Assembly (NCBI GenBank): GCA_020740775.1
Contig: JAHEWK010000014.1
Span: 2,170,001-2,234,000 of the forward strand
Source of the DNA: Ilyonectria destructans
Taxonomy: Eukaryota; Ascomycota; Sordariomycetes; Hypocreales; Nectriaceae
Length of the DNA: 64,000 nt
Direction of reading: 5' to 3'
Shown here: piece by piece, positions 10,560-26,770 of the stretch
Position numbering within the stretch: the first letter of the stretch is position 1
Layout: the number at the start of each line of letters is the position of its first letter
Translations under genes and position numbers: made by a program
The notes under the pieces: model-generated
Seen by the model: only the letters and a program-made list of their open reading frames with translations
Told to the model about the DNA's origin: nothing
The model's database searches: none

Positions 10560-11886
10560 ATGACTACCGCTCATGTCACATCGAGCAGCGTGCTCCCAGA
10601 CGGCATGGCAAAACTTTTGTTAAGGAGTTTCGATGGAGTCACGCATCGACTTGTATCCAAGAAAGAGCCCCGGGACTGTACTGCTGAGGAAATTCCAGTT
10701 GTCGATTTAACTGGGATTGACGGAAACCTGGATTCTCGCCAGGCAGTTGCTCGAGACATTCTGCGGGCCGCTGAGACGGCCGGCTTTTTCTACATTCAGA
10801 ATCATGGCATACCCGAAGAAACCATTCAGAAGGCGCGCCGCAGAGCCACGCAGTCAGTCGAATTAGTATCAAGATTACAATTGCAATACTGACCAATGAT
10901 CAAAGATTCTTTCATCTTCCAATTGAGACCAAAAGTCGGGTGGCTCCTCATACGGAGGTCTCCTCCTACGGGTACTGGGGCGCTGGCCTACGTCAATCCA
11001 ACCCATCCAGTTCCAAAGGTACGGTCTTCTACTATTCATACCTCCAGTCAATAAAGCAGGGCCTAATTTGTAGTTTTAGATTCCAAGGAGACGTTTACCT
11101 TCCACTACGAACCATCTTTTGACCCTCTGTATCATGTCCGTCTTGGGGACGTCCCAGATGAAGTGATGAAACATATTCCCAAGGACGGGTACATTTGGCA
11201 AGACCTTGGGGTGCCGTACTTCCAAAAGGATGTCTTGCAATACTGGCAGGCTTGCCTCTCGCTGGCTCGCCGGCTCATCCGAATCATTGCTCTCGCCCTG
11301 GATCTGCCTGAGGACCACTTCGATGGTCTTACGACTTTTCCAGGAGGAGATTTAGCACTCAACTTTTACAAAGGCCATGGCAATGCACCTATCGAAGATC
11401 CTGAGGAAGTCGGCCTCGGGGCCCACACAGACCTCCAGATTTTGACTCTTCTCTGGCAAGACGAGCATCGGGGACTGCAGGTGCTAAACAACCAAAACGA
11501 ATGGGTCTTTGCTCCATACATTCCTGGTACTTTTGTCGTTAATATCGGCGATTTCCTCATGCGGCTCACAAATGACCGGCTCAAATCAACTGTGCACCGT
11601 GTTATTCAGCACGGGAAGGAAGATCGGATTTCTATGCCATTCTTTTTCGGTAGGATCAACCATTATAAGCTATCGATGGGCAATTAACTGTCTTATATTT
11701 AGGATTCAACTTTAACGAGAAACTTGGAGTTCTTTCGAGTTGCATAAGCGAAGACAACCCCGCCAAATATGAGCCTGCAACGTGTGGTGAAGTAAGTCTT
11801 GAATACAATCACACGTTGTGAAACTAGCTGACATATGCTAGCTCATCGCAAAACGTTTAGCAGTAGGTATAGCAGACCAGCAGTGA
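10560..11886 (+). CDS. 2-oxoglutarate/Fe(II)-dependent dioxygenase (isopenicillin N synthase-like)
   Basis: Exons 10560-10852, 10906-11018, 11080-11649, 11703-11791 and 11842-11886 give 369 aa. The N-terminal DIOX_N region has EEIPVVDLTGI and AGFFYIQNHGIPEE. The C-terminal 2OG-FeII_Oxy core carries the iron triad H251-x-D253 (HTDLQILTLL) and H308 (STVHRV). The 2-oxoglutarate-binding R318-x-S320 (RIS) follows. A phenylalanine run (MPFFFGFN) closes the core. Length and motif spacing are those of plant and fungal IPNS-like oxygenases, which hydroxylate, desaturate or cyclise small molecules. Substrate cannot be deduced. It is cytosolic by sequence, with no signal peptide. It is divergent from a Zn2Cys6 regulator, suggesting a two-gene regulated unit. 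Confidence 0.92.
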
Positions 11887-12870
11887 CTCTGGTTCTGCTT
11901 GGAAACACTAGTTGGGAAATGAATGTCAGAGAAAGCTTTGTGCATGATTCGGTAGACTACAGTTAGCACAAAATGTATTCAAAGAATGGCCTACTCTGAA
12001 ACAGCCGCGCCGACTCAATGTTCTCTGCAGCAAATGCAGAATTCATCGTTAGAGAATGTCCATCTCTTAGATAGACTTGGTAAAGACCTGCTCTATTCGC
12101 CAGCTGTACTTTAAAGCATTGCGCCTTAATCTGTGGATGTGAGTGTCATCTTGGAAGCAGCTGATGCGAAGGCTGCAGATACGGTTGTGATCCGACCAGC
12201 TGAAGGCGCCCATTTAGAGGACTTCCAGTTGAGCTGGTACTCACCTTCAGCGTCAAACGGGGGGGGAGGCTCTCAGCGATAAAGAATAAGTTCAATAACC
12301 ACCCGCGACTAAGCTATGGCGTCATGACAGGCGACAATGATGTCGACACCGCCGCTACTATTCGAGCGACGCCAACGGCAACGGAGCGGATGTTGACAAC
12401 GACCCCGCTTCGCTTCGCTGCAGTGTGCAAGTTGAATGAAGGTCAAGGACGAGCCGTACTGAGTGGTGGTACATTAGGCCATCTCGAGAGTCCGTGAATT
12501 TTATAGTGCATAAGAATCCCGATGTGCATGCATAGTCTGGGTCGGGTCATTGGCGTGATTGAGATTGGCTCAAGATTAGGATGGAAAGTGGCGCCGAATT
12601 GACCGTGTTCAGATGGGGAGAGCAGGAGGAGGCGATGGAGCATGCGCCAAGTATGGGGTGGATAAATTTTACAGTCTTGCTCCGAACACGCAATGTGGAA
12701 ACAACTAGCGAGAACTTCATAAATTTAGTTAATGCAGTATGCACTTTTACTTGTTGGGAATCGCCGTGGCCATATTGAACACTCGATACATAGATACAAA
12801 AACATGACCCGTCAGCAAGAGTAGTTCCATGCTTGCTTGCAGACCTCAGGCCGCCAGTGAATACTTCACT
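11887..12870. other. Intergenic, no supported gene
   Basis: About 1 kb between the oxygenase and the stop of the catalase-peroxidase gene. It contains the C-rich tract complement GGGGGGG near 12260 and short chance open frames only. Confidence 0.6.
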
Positions 12871-16128
<3,258 letters not shown>

Positions 16129-17949
16129 TCACTTCAACGTAGGCGGCACCTTACGTGCGGGGAACTTCGCCTCAAACGCAGACATGGCTCGGATAACGGC
16201 CCCCTCATCATACCGCTTCCCGACAAACGCCATCCCAAACGGCAAGTTGATGCCATCATACCCAAGAGGAACATTCCCAACCGGTAGCCTCCCCACCGCG
16301 CCGAGACGAGCAGCGCTAAACTCGGTCGGCAACACGAGCACGTCCAAGTCGTACTTTCTGAACAGCACCGCTGGACCTTGCTCATAGAGGGCTTCTTGTG
16401 TGTATTTAGCGAGCCAGTATTCACCGGACGTGTCTCGGTTGCTTAATTGGTCCGCTGCGATGAAGGTGGACATGCAGCATTGGCCTTCAGGGGACTCGAG
16501 GCTCCACAGCTTGGTCATAGAGTCGATGACTCCTTCAAGAGATTCAATCGAAGAATTCGTACGGGCTGTCTGCAAGTAGTGTGCTATGTCTGCCTTGAAG
16601 TCGTACTCTAGCTAAACGTTAGCCTCAAGTCTCAGCAGCTTGAATTGCACTTACGGATCTGGATGGTTCCATTGTTTACCCTCTCAGCGGCACCGACGAA
16701 TGTGTAGTTCCAGCCTGAGTAGTTTGGCAACGGCGTTTCGCGGACAATAGCACCAAACGAAGTCATCTTCTTGAGAGCCGTATTGAAGGTTGACGCCATT
16801 AGCTTTCCGCGCCTGGTCGAAGTGTCGAAAAAGGGCTCGCGAATTACGCCCACGCGCAATCCCTTGAACCCATTAGGATCGAGGAACTTGGTGTATCTCT
16901 TGGGTCGGAACGGCGCCACGGGGAGCGTGCACGGGTCGTCAGGATCCTCCGCAGCCATGATATCCAACGCAACGGCGACGTCCCACGTGCTTTTCCCTAG
17001 AGGGCCCGTGGTGTCTTGCGAACTGGAGATGGGCACTACGCCGCTCCTGCTGGTCGTTCCCGTGGATGGCCGCAGCCCGAACAATGCGTTTCGGCTGGAC
17101 GGGTTTACAATGCTGCCCTCGGTGTCGGAACCAAGTGCAAGAGGGGCGAAGCCAGCTGCGACGCCGGCTCCAGAGCCTGAAGAGCTGCCGCTGGGATCAC
17201 CGCCGCCTGCGAAGCCTCCGACCACGTATGGGCATGAGACTTGGCCGCCTCGAGGGCTCCATGCTGATGCGTTGACGCCACGGATACCAGACCACTAGTT
17301 GTATCAGAACAGTCCATAAGATGCCGGAATAGCAGATACTTACCTCGTCCAAGTTGGCCTTGGCCAAGATTATGGCGCCAGCATTCCTCAGTCGCTTGAC
17401 GACGAAGGCATCACCCTTTGCTTCTCCAGCGTATTCAAGAAGGACATACGAACCAGCCGTAGTGTTCATTCCAAGTTCAACATCGGTATTGTAATCTATT
17501 CGCAGTTAGCTCGGTGCCATCTATGAACATTTCCGCGACGGGCTCAACGTGCTGTCTTTGACGAGAATCGGAACCCCGTGCAGCGGGCTTCGGATCTTTC
17601 CGTTTGAACGCTCTTTGTCAAGACGCTTGGCGATAGTCCTGACGTTGTCTACTGGTGCAGTCTCGATGATAGCGCGGAGACCAAGGCCTGTGAATGTTAG
17701 AAATGAAAGAGTGAGGGAGAGCGTCGATGGTTTACCGTCTATGTTGTGAGCTTCGATGCGATCGAGGTAGGCATTCACCAACTGGAGCGATGTGACATGA
17801 CCGGCATTGAGAGCTGCCGAAACGTCTTTGGCCGACGCCTGTAGTAGGTTCAAGTTGCCAACTTTAGTCACGTAGGACGTGACTCCGACAGCGCTCATAG
17901 CCATAGACATGAGGCAAAATGCCGGGTTGAGGATCAAAGAGCGCTTCAT
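16129..17949 (-). CDS. Amidase signature family hydrolase
   Basis: Exons 17949-17736, 17687-17553, 17495-17344, 17294-16655 and 16607-16129 give 539 aa. The catalytic Lys lies in PILVKDN (K115). The Gly/Ser loop GGDPSGSSSGSGAG around residue 198 carries the cis-Ser, and GSDTEGSIVNPSSRN carries the nucleophile (S228). The usual GG before the nucleophile is EG here. The family hydrolyses amide bonds of small molecules. An N-terminal hydrophobic stretch (about residues 5-25) could be a signal peptide; an upstream in-frame ATG at 17997 would hide it. Intron 2 (17552-17496) needs a GC donor (A|GCACGT) to produce VKDNYNTDVELGMNTTAGS; the nearby GT donor breaks the frame. Confidence 0.88.
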
Positions 17950-18920
17950 GTTTGCTTTGCCGTGAACAAGTACGTCAATCTCTTTGATGGTAGACAATTC
18001 GGCTTGGTTGAGTTGGACTTGTCAGATACTTATTTATGCTACATGAAGGCGATTGATCATCTTTTACATGGACGACAATTTTGCCAAGTGCTTTGTGATA
18101 AGAAGAAACCAACATCTAGTAATGACTAAATGATATGACCAGATGAGCTCAGAAACTCCTGATGATACAGCTTCGCAGGGAAGAGGATAGGTGACGAGGT
18201 GCAAAGCGGCAATCATGTATCCGCAAATGATAGGTTGTTAATCGCTATCTCGCTAGTCCAAAAATAAGCATATTTCTGGGCTGAGACCCCACGAGATTAT
18301 CCGAGACACCTTATTCGCCGGCAAAACTCAAAGGGAAGGAAGAAGGTTAGATATACTCCCTGTCCCATGCATCCAGCCCGGATGCCTTCTGTCGTCATGT
18401 CTTCCATCACTCTAAACTTTATCAGATAGACTCCCATGAATTGGAAATTGTTATTACAATTACCCGGCAGCTTAGCTTCCAACGCGTAACCGTGCTGATC
18501 TTCCAGAACGCCTAAACGCATCTAAAAAACGGCTGCATTCGCTATCTCGTATCAATAATCTGTGATCGACAGCTTAGTTGCTAGTGTAGTTGTGCTGACC
18601 TTCCCGAACATTTGGGCGCATCCAAAAACGCCCTTATCACCTATCTCTCATCAAGAATATGCTATCAACATCTGTGCCATGGCATTGTGGGTTTGTAGGA
18701 CCGTGTTTTCTAGGCTAGGAGTATCGTGGAGTATCTGATAGGGAAATTGTTCTAATACCATCACCACGGCTCTAGTTGGCATTCTAGGTAAGTTGTAACA
18801 AGTCTTGGTTAAGGAGAGTAATATTAATAAATAGTGAACCACTACGGCTGTCGCCGATAATACTCACATGGTCCACCGATACCTACTGCCCATTCCTGAA
18901 GTCAACCAGATTTAAGATCC
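17950..18920. other. Intergenic, contains an imperfect tandem duplication
   Basis: 970 bp. It holds the amidase promoter and the diverged duplication at 18467-18662 described separately. No gene was recognised. Confidence 0.6.
18467..18662. repeat. Imperfect tandem repeat, two units, period about 100 bp
   Basis: Unit 1 begins CAGCTTAG at 18467 and unit 2 begins CAGCTTAG at about 18570. Both continue through GTGCTGA-CTTCC, GAAC, CGCATC-AAAAA and CTATCTC-TATCAA-AAT. Many differences are C/T or G/A transitions, so the copies are old or mutated by a transition-biased process such as RIP. Confidence 0.6.
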
Positions 18921-20765
18921 TCAGACTAGCGAATGCATCTTCTCTGGGTTTCTACGCTCTTGACCATGTCGTGCTCTCAAAGTAAAAATATAGAATAGCC
19001 CCACACTAAGGAGCGTAAGAGCAACGACGGCAATAGCGTAGATCCAGATGTATCCAGACGGTCCCCCGTCCCTTGGTTCATCCCCATTCCAGTCAAAGAA
19101 TCCCATGGAGAAGAATGCCTCAAAGACTGTTAGTCCCGAAGAAGTCGCAGCTGTGTACAAGCTACTAACCGTCACAAACGTCGCGGGAAGGAAGATCATC
19201 CCTAGGACTGCAATCGATTTCATCACGCTGCTGTCCCGGCGCGTCAACTGGGCGACTTCTAGGTTGACCTTTGATATTTCGAAATTGGTTTTTGCGTCAC
19301 TGCGTCCAATGTGACTCAACTCCTGGGTAAAAATTAGCTTAGGGCATGGCGAGCTGTTTCGTTCTTTACGTACCAGTTGCGTCGCCAGGGTCAAACCGTC
19401 CATTATGTGCGTGCACTCCCTGATGTACTCATCATACTCGTCGACCAGCTCTTGAAGTCTCTCTCTGATCCTGACGCCCACTTCACGGAACTTTTGGACG
19501 TTGGAATAGCTGGAAGGTTTGTCACTAGCGAACTCGGTGGATCCGAGTTCTTCGACATGGTTGATCATGTTGCGCAGCTGACACTGCCAATTTCCCAACC
19601 CATTTCTTAGGCGGCTGATCTGAAGCCAGAGATCGGCTGTTGGAGGTTCAAGTTTCTTTGTTAGTGGGTATGGGGAACGTGGTTCCTGGGCCTTTTTTTC
19701 ATCTTCCACGCTGTCGGTGGTTGAATGCGTCCTCCATAGCCAACTGAAGGCCGTTCCTAGACTTGGCAGACGGTCACCAAACGCCCGAGTCCGTCCTGTA
19801 TTTTCGGTACTTGTGTTTCCTGACGGATTGCCGACGAGATTTGTCCCCGAGTTGGACGGAGAGGAAGTGGCTAATGTGAGATGGGAGATTCTCTGTGAAA
19901 GCTCCGTCAGCTTTGAACGAACGAGCTCAATCTGCCTGTCTCTCTCGATGTCCGCAAAGATTGTCGGCAACAGCATTGGGTGAAACACTGCCGTGTCTGA
20001 GTTAGATAGTCGACCGACGATGATGTCATCCAGTGTACTGCTTGCATTATACATGTCGGGTGTTTTCAGGTCGCATGAATAGAGAATGGCATGGGTGGTT
20101 AGAGTGTCTGGGAAGAAAGTCACGGACAGCGCCATATCTTGAGCCCACGAACCCGCGGTCCTGCAGGTGTAGACTTGGTCGGATCAGCGCTGGCACACAA
20201 GTGTGTCCAGGAGATGAGTGAGGCGTTGGCTTACCTAGAGATCTCCTGGTTGTCTGCCCCGATTCCCAGTCGAACCACATGCGAGAGAACATGCAGCTGG
20301 TGTTGCGGTTGATGGTTCGGACGATTTGGGCATGAACGAAAGCTGCGTTTTGATCCGCAAGAAAGTGCTTTTCGACCAAGGCATCTTGGAAACAAGTCCT
20401 GGGTCATGGCCCCACGGTTTACTTCCTTGGCCGCCTATTATCAGATTGATAAGGCTGGAACTAGTGGATTCCTTTTTCGAGGGGTCCTAGGGTGATTGAT
20501 CAGTCGACGGATGAGTTTGAATGGTTGAATGGGAGAAACAAACCTGATCCAGCCAGCCCCGCCACTCATCTTGTGTACTTAATCGCAAATCGGTTTTAGT
20601 GTCAAGCGCCTGAGTGAGTCAGTTGGTGTTCATTATCGCCTAGATCTTCGGGAATTTTACCCCGTCTTCCCGCTCGATTGTAAAGACTCGACTTTCTCGA
20701 GGCTCAAACGACAGCACTTCGATATTCCCTTTGAAGATCTCCGAAGATCTGTGAAGCCAAGACAT
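18921..20765 (-). CDS. CorA-like Mg2+ transporter domain protein, reading frame broken
   Basis: Proposed exons: 20765-20661, 20609-20544, 20486-20235, 20173-19374 and 19322-18921. The C-terminal part is strong: FEISKVNLEVAQLTRRDSSV, then MKSIAVLGMIFLPATFVTV (first membrane helix), a second helix IWIYAIAVVALTLLSVGLF and a basic tail. Fungal CorA-like proteins have this helical cytosolic part followed by two membrane helices. The GMN selectivity motif is not seen, as in many fungal relatives, so transport is uncertain. Exon 3 starts in one frame (PWGHDPGLVSKMPW) but must end in another (FLADQNAAFVHAQIVRTINR). It is 252 nt where 3n+1 is needed, and no small intron explains this. Either an indel near 20345-20385 or a wrong N-terminal model. 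The 51-bp intron at 19323-19373 is in frame. Confidence 0.65.
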
Positions 20766-23573
20766 CTCTCCTAACTGAAGAATCTGGTGCTTAAAGATGA
20801 TGTGAAATGTGATGAGGCTTATTGGTCATGTGCGTGGTGATCTTCCTGCGTCTCGGCCCGCTGGGAAATGTCAGCATGGGTGAGTGGTTTTGCCTCGTTC
20901 CGGTCCTCGTATTTAATACAAGCCCCCTGCATGCAGGCTGACTAAATCTGGTAAAATACAGCGTCTCACGTCTGCCTTGTTATGGATTCACCGAGAATGT
21001 GTACATGAATGAGAAGCAGGCGTCCAATCGCATTCGTGCTTGCTACAGTGATCAGATGCACGTAATTGCCGCGAAAACCAAAATGCATGTTTAAGGCTGT
21101 GTGATCGTTAACCGAGGTCGGCAGCGTATCATTTACTGCACGATGTATGTATCACTTGATCACCCCTCCAGCCAGGCTACAGCAGCCCAGATGTGACCTC
21201 GTTACATATTTAATCAGTGATCCACATGCACGAAAAATGTAAAAAGGTCCTGATTCTTTACCTTGATTCCAGAGCCGCCTCATCACACGCGTGAATCACT
21301 TGACCCTTCATTGTCAGACGTGCAGTCATTTGTGACTCCAGACCCCACGGTCAGACGAACCAACTCTCGACCACGATGATGATCTCCCAAAAGTTTTCTT
21401 TTACGTATGGGACCACTGAGCTTCTCACTGCCGCCCTCACCCATGTCCTTGGGAACAGTGATTTCGAGATCGACGGGGTGAGCAAGCCTTTTTGGTGTGC
21501 TTGTCCGGTATTTAATACTGACTCTGCGAAGTTCCAGGACGACCAATGGAAATATAAAGCCCCACGGTATCTAACTGACGTAAGTTTTCACTGTTTTAAA
21601 GTCCAAGTTGCGTAGCTTTCATCATGCAACCACAGTTCTCGCTAAGACTTAACCAGGAAGAGGTGGAGTATGTTAGGTCCGAGATGAAAAAGCACACCAA
21701 CAAGGAAGGCTGAGAATGGTTTTAGTTGGCGATAGACTAACTTAAAGTCAGAGTATTGTGACAGGCGGTCAGGGACTCTCGGGCTAGCTGGTCGCTAGCA
21801 GGGAGGTCGAGGGGGTTAAAAGGGGAGGTCAGAGCACAAACAGGGGAGGATTATCACATTTTCATTCTATTGAGATTCTTCCTAAAAGTCGGAAAGGACA
21901 AGAGGCCTTAGGGCTGCTATGGAAGTCTATTAATTTGTTGTTTTTATTTTTGAGAAATCTATTTGAGTCTATTTTGACTGTCGTTACGATCCTTGTCTAA
22001 CCTCCGTCCTCCAGGCTCCACCTCCCTCAGATATCGGGCTGCCACAGGCCATATTAAAGCCTTGCCAGTAGAACTTCCTGCAATCGACCCGATATTCTAT
22101 CTCACGATATGCTTTTCTACTAGGAGACATAAGCCTCAGATCCATCCGACCTTATATGCGTAGTCTGGTGCGGCTTCAGGCTGACTATCCAAGACGCCTG
22201 TACGACGACCTTCTGTGTATTTCCCTTAGGATGAGTTAATAAGTTTGGTGTTGTTTTTCGTCCCTTTCTGCTGCTAAAGTATTCGAAGTCGCATTGACAT
22301 CGCATGCCATATTTCGCGGGTAGACATGTGTTTATTCTTCCTAGAGAGCGATACTTTGTTTCTGCTTCAGTTGCTGCATCTGTGATGTCTCATGTGGGCC
22401 TATCGCCGAAGCATCGCAAAACCTCCTATATTCGGATGTCGGATTGCCATTCTACAAACACCATTGCGGAGTGTAACCTGACCCTCCATTCCGATATGTC
22501 TATCCTTTAGCGCCGGCCCATCCTTCGGCCGCAACTTGGCGACCCGTACCTGAATCCCCGTGTACAATACATTAAGAGAGCATTCTGATGTCCGCAGGCG
22601 TCAGGGGATGCGGCGCTGTTACCTGGTAGATGTTGCGGCTCATCTGCAACCGTCTTAGCTAGAGTTCACATCTTGGTGAAAACCGCTTCGTACCTCGACA
22701 GTATAGTTGTCATTGAATCTCTCGTCGAGAAAGCTTTCGAGTTTTGCTGGATTGACGAAGCGTCCAGCAATGCTAGTGGTGATGTAGGATGCGCGTCTTG
22801 CTTGGGATGCGGCGGCGGACAGTGTGTGTGCCGAAAAGGTTGTCATGACGACAACAAAAATGCGCTGATAAATTTGATTACTGGATGAGAATGAGCAGAC
22901 AAGACGGTGCGGGGTTCGAGCATTATACGCGTCTGATGGTTCAAAATTGGCCACACGCTCGCTCCAGTCATGAGGCTGAACGGTCAGAGAGGCAAACAAG
23001 GAAATAAAAGGCAACAAGGCAACCAGGCTATGCCGTCCAGACTGACGTGCGATGACAAGGATGTTCGGGATGATGTCTCAGCCCGGCGTTAGAATAGCCT
23101 CGGCCTCCAGGAAGAGAGAATACTTCGATGTTTGTGGCGGCGGCGCATGTCCCTCGCCTCTCTTGTACTTCGTACGCCCTCGGATGTCTCTTGTGTGACA
23201 ACCCCTAGCCTGATTGATTACCAATAAGAATGACTGTTGATGGGGCGCACATAAGAGATGCATATCTCGTACGGGACATGCGTAAGTGTTCTTGGCAATG
23301 CGCTGCGGTCTATAATAGGAAGTCGTTAGCGAAGCCTGATCAAGTTTCAACCTGTATCACGCGTCTGACTTGTAGCCCAGCCGGGACCTCTCGCAAACTA
23401 CGGTCGGTGACCCCCGTAGCAGGTCTTCAGCCGGATACTATCAGCCCCAAACTAGAATATTGCGCTCAATGTGGGCTTAGCACAGTGTAATAGGCCATGG
23501 TGGCCACGGACACTTATATTGGTCCGGGATGCCTGGCGCAGGCCGCGTTCGTCTTTCCAGCACACGTCACATC
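20766..23573. other. Long intergenic region, no supported gene
   Basis: 2.8 kb. Open frames at 21376-21615 and 22655-23017 are short, lack motifs and do not splice to anything convincing. The stretch 21950-22520 has scattered stops in all frames and looks like degraded sequence, but I cannot name a source. Confidence 0.5.
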
Positions 23574-26016
23574 ATGTCACAAGCAACGCAAGACGTTGGA
23601 CAGGTAAGGTTACCCTATCAGTTGCCCTATCAGCTGCCGCCTCAGTGGCAATTCTCATTCCATGACTCGATCGCAAATCGGCATCGATACTTGACGTTTT
23701 CATCACTGCTGATCATTAATTCTTAGGAATTCCTGGTTGATCACAACCGTCGTTCTCAACGACAGAATCCAGAGCCATTCCCCGATGGCAGCCATGGCAG
23801 CACAACCTTCCCAACCGGTATCTCAAGGGGACAATCTGACGTGTCAATCACCTCGACTCAAGTATACGACTATGGGTTGAGCTTGATGCCCGGAACCGAA
23901 AGCCGGGATACATCGTTCGAATCGCAGGATGGAGGCAGCATTACTGCTCAATCCGGGGAGTGGTCCAACAATGACTATCCCTCGCAAGACTCAGGCGGCA
24001 TGGATAAGGACCTGCAACAATTGCTCTTGACGGATCTCTCGATCGAATCCATGGAAACGCTCATTTCTAAAGCTAAAACACGGCCAAAGGGTAGGTGTCA
24101 TTGGTTACCTGCCAGCGAGCTCGACCGCACTTGCAAACGACGCATCGTTCTTCGCGAACTTATGAAGGTATTCCCGAACAATGATGATGCAGAAAAATAC
24201 ACCAAATACGTCTGTGGTGATCCCAAAGATCCCGAAACTGAAGCAAAATCGAGTCGAAGAATATTTACTATCCTAGCCAGTATCTCGAAAATCGCGGACC
24301 TCCCGGCTTTTGTTGAAGCCGGGTTGCGAGATGAACATCTTCCTTTTATATGGCTTGAAGATTCTAGTACGGAGCTCTACAGCCCATCGTCACCATACAA
24401 GAAAAAAGCCCTCCCTTGCTTCACCCAGAATACCACGGCTTTGACCCAGAAGTTTTACACCGAGCAGTGGCAGGTGCTCGTACCCTTCATTACACAAGGC
24501 TCAAATCACGATGTCAAGGAGTACCACCTGCATAGGGACACCATTATGCCTTGGAAGACTTATGGCAAGGTGATAGAAAGTGGATTTTCCAAGGTGCGCC
24601 GCGTGGAGATACACAACGCCCATCATACCTTTGTAAGCTTATACCCTTCGTGCCATAACGCGTCCATTAATAACCCTGTCTCTCGCCAGCACCAACACAA
24701 AGCTTTTGCCCTCAAACACTATCTGAACACAATCCAATCCGAGCAGCCGATGAGTTCAAGTCGGAACTCGACGTCTTCCTGAAGATGAAACCACAGAATC
24801 ACCTCCTCGAGCTTTGCGCTGCTTTCAGGTTTGAGAATGAGGAATCTGGCGACATCTACTCATTTTTGTTTCCTTGGGCAGACGGCGGTTGTTTGAGAGA
24901 TTTGTGGTGCAAGAAACCCACCGACATGTTGCAGAGCGTAACGCCGTCCCAGTTTCTCCTCTGGATCGCCGAGCAATGCCACGGACTTGTTATGGCTTTG
25001 AATAGTATGCATGACCTGCGACAAGAAGCTCTGAAAAAGGCGAATCTAATGGACGCCAAAAGGGAAGAAAAGGACGAGTACTACGGTATACACGGCGATA
25101 TCAAGCCGGAGAATATCCTCCACTTCAGCCAGCTCGACAGCCCCACTGGACTGGGTGTTCTGAAGCTTGCCGACTTTGGATTGACGGACTTTCACACGCT
25201 ACGCTCACGAACGATGAAAGCACATCAAGTAAACATGCCGATGCCGGCACCCACATACAAAGCCCCGGAACTGGTCGTACCGGGGGAGTACTTCTCGCGG
25301 AAAACCGACATCTGGGCTCTCGGATGTGTCTTCTCTCAGTTCATGACCTGGGCTATTCGTGGCGTCGGAAGCGTTAAGAAATTTGACGACGAGCGCAAAG
25401 ACGAGAGGGACGTCAATGAGCATAAGGGTGAGAGCAAGTTTGCCCAAGATACTTTCTTCAAGGCGGAGCATTTTCCAGAGGGCAAGGTGAAAACTACGTT
25501 GAAGACATCGACCAAAGAGGCAAGTGTATTTCCAATATTCCTTACAAAGACTGTACATGTAGTCTTCTGCTGCCTGTTTCTTATGCTTCCCTTCAAACCT
25601 AACAATCCAGCTTCGGAACAATTCTGACACCCGTCTCTTAGTGGCTTGATAACCTCCACCAAACGGTCCGAGGCGAAGAAGGCAAAAACTTCCTTGTAGA
25701 CTTCTTGAAACTGATACAGCGAGATATGCTCAAGGTTGAGAGAGATAGACGAATTGGAAGCGAAGACCTTGTGATGACACTTGCCGAGCTCGTACCCAAG
25801 GAACTGGATCAGCGACATAATCCTTACTGGAACCCCCAGCTTCCATCCTTTTCTAGATATCTCACAACGGAATCTGTGTTACCGAGGTGTCCTTCTGGGA
25901 TTTTATCTAATGGCAAGAGGGCGGCAGACGACTCAATTGGGGGACGCCCGAAGCGAAAGCAGCTGCCAGATCGCACAGTGTCGTTTGATCTGAAGGTGAG
26001 CCCGCCGGCCAAGTGA
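23574..26016 (+). CDS. Serine/threonine protein kinase with fungal N-terminal extension, one-base frame break
   Basis: Exons 23574-23603, 23727-24632, 24690-25525 and 25642-26016. The first 10-codon exon joins in phase 0 across a 123-bp intron. About 310 N-terminal residues without a known domain precede the kinase. Kinase features: beta-3 lysine FALKHY, catalytic loop HGDIKPENIL (HGD in place of HRD), LADFGLTD, APE (YKAPELVVPG) and DIWALGCVF. The C-lobe continues in exon 4 (FLVDFLKLIQRDML). Exon 3 starts in the FALKHY frame, but everything after about 24745 is in the frame two bases on. Only a lost base near 24741-24750 reconciles them. An alternative acceptor after 24756 would restore the frame but delete the beta-3 lysine. 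So this is either a recent pseudogene, a sequencing error, or a kinase-dead splice product. Confidence 0.7.
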
Positions 26017-26770
26017 GTCATGGTTTGATGCTGCGCCACATAATTCTTTTATATGTATAAGCAGAGGCCTAGGTCTGCTCTCACATAGACTATATTACTT
26101 AAATGGTTTCTTCACACTGAGATGAGTCATGTAACTTACTGCCCTGCGAGAGAAAGGAGCAATGCCAGATATATCATGCATGTGAATCATGCCTTTCACA
26201 ACTCCACTATTTGGAGACGCATGATCGATGAAGGTCCCTGTAATCCAACAGACTTGCTAACTGGGCAAAAAATTGCCATGAGTCGCGAGTATAACGCTAA
26301 AAGTCCATTGCTTGCTGGAGCTATTCGGATCTAGAACTGGATCAGTGGGGCATGTGTACAAACAAGAGGCCGCAAAAATCTCGGATTAATAATGTCCAGG
26401 TGGATAAATTTCGGCAGACAGACCCAAGGAAAGCAATGCTCAATTGAATCGCACCAGACCGGGTATTAATGATTGAGGCCGATGAATATTTCCGATACGT
26501 ACCATCGCCATGCGCCCATTATTTATAGCAACACGCCTTGCACTATCACGACAACCTCATTCGTGTTACCAAGGTGGACGACGAGGCTCTCAGCGCCCTA
26601 ACAAAAGTGACGTAATCCTGATTAGTACTAGCGGAGTCGAAGGGTGCGTTTGACGAGGATCATCTCCACATGACACTCGTCGCTGCATCTTCATCCACTT
26701 CCAACGTCCCAGCAGCATTGCAACGGTTCAACGGGTCCGATAAGGCTTTGATTGCCCCGATATCTCCAAT
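26017..26770. other. Intergenic, no supported gene
   Basis: 750 bp between the kinase stop and the homeobox gene start. It presumably holds the promoter of the latter. Nothing specific was recognised. Confidence 0.6.

Noticed and set aside
22655..23017. 120-codon minus-strand frame
   Set aside because: No recognisable domain or signal peptide and no consistent coding pattern.
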